Origin: Oscillospiraceae bacterium
Lineage (GTDB): Bacteria > Bacillota > Clostridia > Oscillospirales > Ruminococcaceae
DNA: 8,532 nt
Reading direction: 5' to 3'
NCBI GenBank assembly: GCA_031285645.1
Contig: JAITVU010000385.1
Span: 1 to 8,532, forward strand
Below the pieces are notes generated by a model. That model was not told the DNA's origin and made no database searches. It worked only from the letters and a program-made list of their open reading frames with translations. The translations under genes were made by a program, and so were the position numbers. Shown here piece after piece: positions 6,647 through 8,532 of this stretch. Numbering within the stretch: position 1 is the first letter of the stretch; each line of letters starts with the position of its first letter.

Positions 6647-7873
6647 TTACAGCAAGCCCTGTTCTTTCGCCTTCTCCTCCATCAGCGCGCGCACCTTAAT
6701 AGGCAGGCCGAAAAGGTTGATAAATCCCTGGGAATCCATCTGGTCGTAGGTGTTGTCTTCCTCAAAAGTGGCGATTTCCTCCGAATAGAGGGAGTAGGGG
6801 CTTGTGACGCCGGCGTTGATGATATTGCCCTTGTACAGCTTGAGCCTGACATCGCCCGTGACGGTTTGCTGTGTTGAATCGACAAAGGCGTTGAGCGCCG
6901 TCATAAGCGGTGTGTACCACTGCCCGTAGTAGACGAGCTCGGCGTACTTTTTGCTCACGACTTCCTTATAGTGCATTGTGTCGCGATCCAGGCAGAGCTG
7001 CTCAAGCTTTTCGTGCGCGAAATAGAGGATTTCGCCGCCGGGCGTCTCGTATACGCCGCGGCACTTCATGCCGACAAGACGGTTCTCCACAAGGTCGAGA
7101 ATGCCGATGCCGTTCGCGCCGCCCAGTTTGTTGAGCTCTTTGATCAGCGCAACGCCGTCCATCTTTTTGCCGTCGAGCGCCACAGGAATGCCTTTTTCAA
7201 ACGAAATGGTGAGATAGGTGGCTTTGTCGGGCGCTTTTTCGGGAGAGACGCCCAGTTCGAGAATTTTATCGAAGTCCGGCTCGTTCGCGGGGTCTTCAAG
7301 ATCCAGGCCCTCGTGGGAGAGGTGCCAGATGTTCATATCCTTGGAGTAATTGGTCTCGTGCGTGATGGTGAGGGGGACATCGTGCTTTTCGGCGTAGGCG
7401 ATCTCATCCTCACGCCCTTTGAGTTCCCATGTGCGCCAGGGCGCGATGACGGGCATATTGGGCGCAAAGGCCTTGATGGCCAGCTCGAAGCGCACCTGAT
7501 CGTTGCCCTTGCCCGTACAGCCGTGGGCGATGGCGTCCGCGCCCTCTTTTTTGGCGATCTCGACAATTCTTTTTGCGATGATGGGCCGGGCAAAAGCGGT
7601 GCCGAGAAGGTAGCCCTCGTATTTGGCCCCCGCTTTTACGGTTGGGAATATGTAGTCGTTGACGAATTCTTCGGTGATGTCCTCAATGTAAAGCTTGGAC
7701 GCGCCTGTTTTAAGCGCGCGCGCTTCAAGGCCCGACAGTTCCTTGCCCTGGCCGACATCGGCGGCGACGGCGATGACCTCGCAGCCGTAATTCTCCTTAA
7801 GCCATGGGATAATCACGGATGTATCCAGTCCGCCGGAATAGGCCAAAACCACTTTTTTAAATCTCTTTTCCAT
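6647..7873 (-). CDS. argG: Argininosuccinate synthase
   Basis: Joins citrulline and aspartate with ATP, giving argininosuccinate, AMP and pyrophosphate. The 408-residue length is normal for the family. The N-terminal ATP pyrophosphatase loop AYSGGLDTS is at 11-19. [14 protein letters not shown] (117-130) carries aspartate and citrulline contacts, and APWRTWEL and [25 protein letters not shown] (starting at 171) follow as in known enzymes. The start is the ATG at 7873, with AAGGAG 8 nt upstream. A GTG at 7882 overlaps that binding site and is unlikely. It is the first gene of argG-GNAT-argH, about 77 nt downstream of a good promoter and beside two ARG-box-like sequences, so arginine repression through ArgR is likely. 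Confidence 0.98.
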   Translation of the reverse strand: MEKRFKKVVLAYSGGLDTSVIIPWLKENYGCEVIAVAADVGQGKELSGLEARALKTGASKLYIEDITEEFVNDYIFPTVKAGAKYEGYLLGTAFARPIIAKRIVEIAKKEGADAIAHGCTGKGNDQVRFELAIKAFAPNMPVIAPWRTWELKGREDEIAYAEKHDVPLTITHETNYSKDMNIWHLSHEGLDLEDPANEPDFDKILELGVSPEKAPDKATYLTISFEKGIPVALDGKKMDGVALIKELNKLGGANGIGILDLVENRLVGMKCRGVYETPGGEILYFAHEKLEQLCLDRDTMHYKEVVSKKYAELVYYGQWYTPLMTALNAFVDSTQQTVTGDVRLKLYKGNIINAGVTSPYSLYSEEIATFEEDNTYDQMDSQGFINLFGLPIKVRALMEEKAKEQGLL

Positions 7874-7911
7874 CCTAAACACTCCTTAATACAGCAAGCA
7901 TATTGTCGCCG

Positions 7912-7928
7912 CCGCAGGCAGGCTGCGG
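7912..7928 (-). other. Hairpin in the argG leader
   Basis: CCGCAG and CTGCGG form a perfect 6-bp stem with a 5-nt loop within the predicted untranslated leader of argG. A second, AT-rich stem (7935-7941 with 7947-7953, 5-nt loop) lies near the predicted transcript start. No U-tract follows either, so they are not terminators. A role in mRNA stability is possible but unsupported. Confidence 0.35.
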
Positions 7929-7956
7929 ACAGCTTTTATATGAGAAATATAAAGCC

Positions 7957-7985
7957 AGTATACACCCTGTATTCGGAAAATGCAA
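7957..7985 (-). promoter_or_regulatory. argG promoter (-35 and -10)
   Basis: On the minus strand TTGCAT (7985-7980) and TATACT (7962-7957) are separated by exactly 17 bp, a good housekeeping-sigma promoter. Transcription should begin near 7950, giving a leader of about 77 nt before the argG ATG. A perfect 16-bp palindrome covers the -35 box, and two ARG-box-like sites lie directly upstream. Confidence 0.7.
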
Positions 7986-7992
7986 GCATTTT
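7977..7992. promoter_or_regulatory. Palindrome over the argG -35 box, possible operator
   Basis: AAAATGCAAGCATTTT is a perfect inverted repeat of 7-bp arms with a 2-bp centre. It contains the -35 hexamer of the argG promoter and meets the first ARG box by one base. Its position fits a repressor site. It does not match the ARG box consensus well, so it may bind another regulator or be a degenerate third ArgR site. Confidence 0.4.
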
Positions 7993-8009
7993 ATGAATAA
8001 ATATTCTTA
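7992..8009. promoter_or_regulatory. ARG box 1 (ArgR/AhrC operator half)
   Basis: TATGAATAAATATTCTTA matches the consensus WNTGAATWWWWATTCANW with a single mismatch in the last core base. ArgR hexamers bind two such 18-bp boxes spaced 2 to 3 bp apart, and a second box follows at exactly 3 bp. It lies just upstream of the argG -35 box. ArgR itself is not encoded in the window. Confidence 0.7.
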
Positions 8010-8012
8010 CAG

Positions 8013-8030
8013 GTTGAATTTTATTTCATT
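8013..8030. promoter_or_regulatory. ARG box 2 (ArgR/AhrC operator half)
   Basis: GTTGAATTTTATTTCATT has the TGAAT-WWWW-TTTCA core, one core mismatch from the ARG box consensus. The first flanking base, G instead of A or T, also differs. It is separated from box 1 by the 3 bases CAG, the canonical spacing. The pair lies between the argG promoter and that of the divergent flavoprotein gene, so it could act on both. Confidence 0.65.
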
Positions 8031-8061
8031 TATATATATGGACATAAATCTTTGTTTCATG

Positions 8062-8070
8062 TGTTATAAT
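8062..8070 (+). promoter_or_regulatory. Extended -10 promoter for the flavin-reductase-like gene
   Basis: TGTTATAAT at 8062-8070 is a perfect TGn-TATAAT element on the plus strand. No good -35 hexamer is seen at 17 bp. The transcript would begin near 8077, about 39 nt before the ATG at 8116. The two ARG boxes lie roughly 45 to 85 bp upstream of that point. Confidence 0.6.
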
Positions 8071-8115
8071 GGCAGTAAAATATACCATAATTTGTTACTC
8101 GGGAGGAAAAGATTT

Positions 8116-8532
8116 ATGAGTACATTCAAAGAGATTAAGCCGCAGGATATGACGGGTAATTTTATTCGGCGCATAGCGGAGGAGTGGATGCTCATAGCAG
8201 CCGAAAAAGACGGAAAAGTCAACATGATGACCGCGAGCTGGGGCGGATTCGGCATGTTTTGGGCCAAACCCGTGGCCCATATTTACGTGCGTGAATCCCG
8301 ATATACAAAAAGCTTTATCGACAGCGCCGGCGTCTTTTCACTGACGTTCTTTGGCGATGCCTACCGCGAACAGCTTAACTTTTGCGGCGCAAAATCGGGC
8401 CGGGATTACGATAAAGTCGCCGAGTGTGGACTGAGCGTTCTGCGCGAGGGGGGCGCGCCCTACTTTGGGGAGGCTAAACTGGCGCTGATCTGCAAACCCA
8501 TGGTTATAGCGGAGCTTAATCACAGCACGTTT
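8116..8532 (+). CDS. Flavin reductase family protein (FMN-binding split barrel), N-terminal part
   Basis: An open frame of 139 codons that runs off the right edge. The protein shows WMLIAAEKDGKVNMMTASWGG (from residue 25), KPVAHIYVRESRYTKSFID, FSLTFFGDAYREQLNFCGAKSGRDYDK and a following segment with a tail of beta strands. The TASWGG loop and the FCGAKSGRDxDK segment are typical of the small flavin reductase-like (DIM6/NTAB) proteins that bind FMN as dimers. The substrate is unknown. The ATG follows GGGAGG (8101-8106) by 9 nt and the upstream extended -10. It is divergent from argG and shares the region that carries the ARG boxes. Nearly the full family length is present, with only the C-terminus missing. 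Confidence 0.85.
   Translation, partial: MSTFKEIKPQDMTGNFIRRIAEEWMLIAAEKDGKVNMMTASWGGFGMFWAKPVAHIYVRESRYTKSFIDSAGVFSLTFFGDAYREQLNFCGAKSGRDYDKVAECGLSVLREGGAPYFGEAKLALICKPMVIAELNHSTF

Noticed and set aside
6971..7996. Long plus-strand frame of 341 codons opposite argG
   Set aside because: It lies antisense to a certain argG gene, has no family features and is explained by the codon bias of the real gene.
1..8532. CRISPR array, tRNA, transposase, T-box leader, or diversity-generating template repeat
   Set aside because: No regularly spaced direct repeats, cloverleaf, transposase motifs or T-box AGGGTGG-type sequence were seen, and no near-copy of the DUF6273 gene 3' end was noticed by eye.

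Overview
The window is an arginine biosynthesis locus, most likely from a moderately GC-rich Firmicute of the Clostridia type. This placement is inferred from strong AGGAGG-type ribosome binding sites, the ArgJ-based acetyl cycle, a DUF6273-type protein (mostly met in Clostridia) and ARG boxes of the ArgR/AhrC type. No rRNA or marker gene is present to confirm it.

Layout, left to right. Positions 1-108 hold the start of a minus-strand Dabb-family (stress-responsive A/B barrel) protein that runs off the left edge. Positions 109-573 have no convincing gene, but carry a row of perfect inverted repeats. The minus-strand unit argC-argJ-argB (3752 down to 574) encodes acetylglutamate semialdehyde reductase (short type 2 form), ornithine/glutamate acetyltransferase and acetylglutamate kinase. 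A single-gene unit follows (4570 down to 3959), encoding a soluble DUF6273-type protein behind its own extended -10 promoter. A second minus-strand unit, argG-GNAT-argH (7873 down to 4639), encodes argininosuccinate synthase, a RimJ/RimL-type acetyltransferase and argininosuccinate lyase. Positions 7874-8115 are a divergent regulatory region. From 8116 rightwards a plus-strand flavin-reductase-like gene runs off the right edge.

ArgJ moves the acetyl group from acetylornithine to glutamate. ArgB and ArgC phosphorylate and reduce acetylglutamate towards acetylornithine. ArgG and ArgH convert citrulline plus aspartate to arginine plus fumarate. The missing steps (argD, argF and carbamoyl phosphate synthesis) are not in the window.

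The best regulatory signal is a pair of 18-bp ARG-box-like sequences at 7992-8009 and 8013-8030, separated by exactly 3 bp. They lie between the argG promoter and the promoter of the divergent flavoprotein gene, so arginine-responsive ArgR probably acts there. ArgB also has the N-terminal helix and C-terminal motif seen in arginine-inhibited hexameric kinases, which suggests control at both gene and enzyme level.

The parts not explained by ordinary arginine biosynthesis are the hairpin row at 188-454, the DUF6273 gene between two arg units, the acetyltransferase inside the argGH unit, and the possible inclusion of a flavoprotein in ArgR control. I found no CRISPR array, tRNA, rRNA, transposase or complete novel system.
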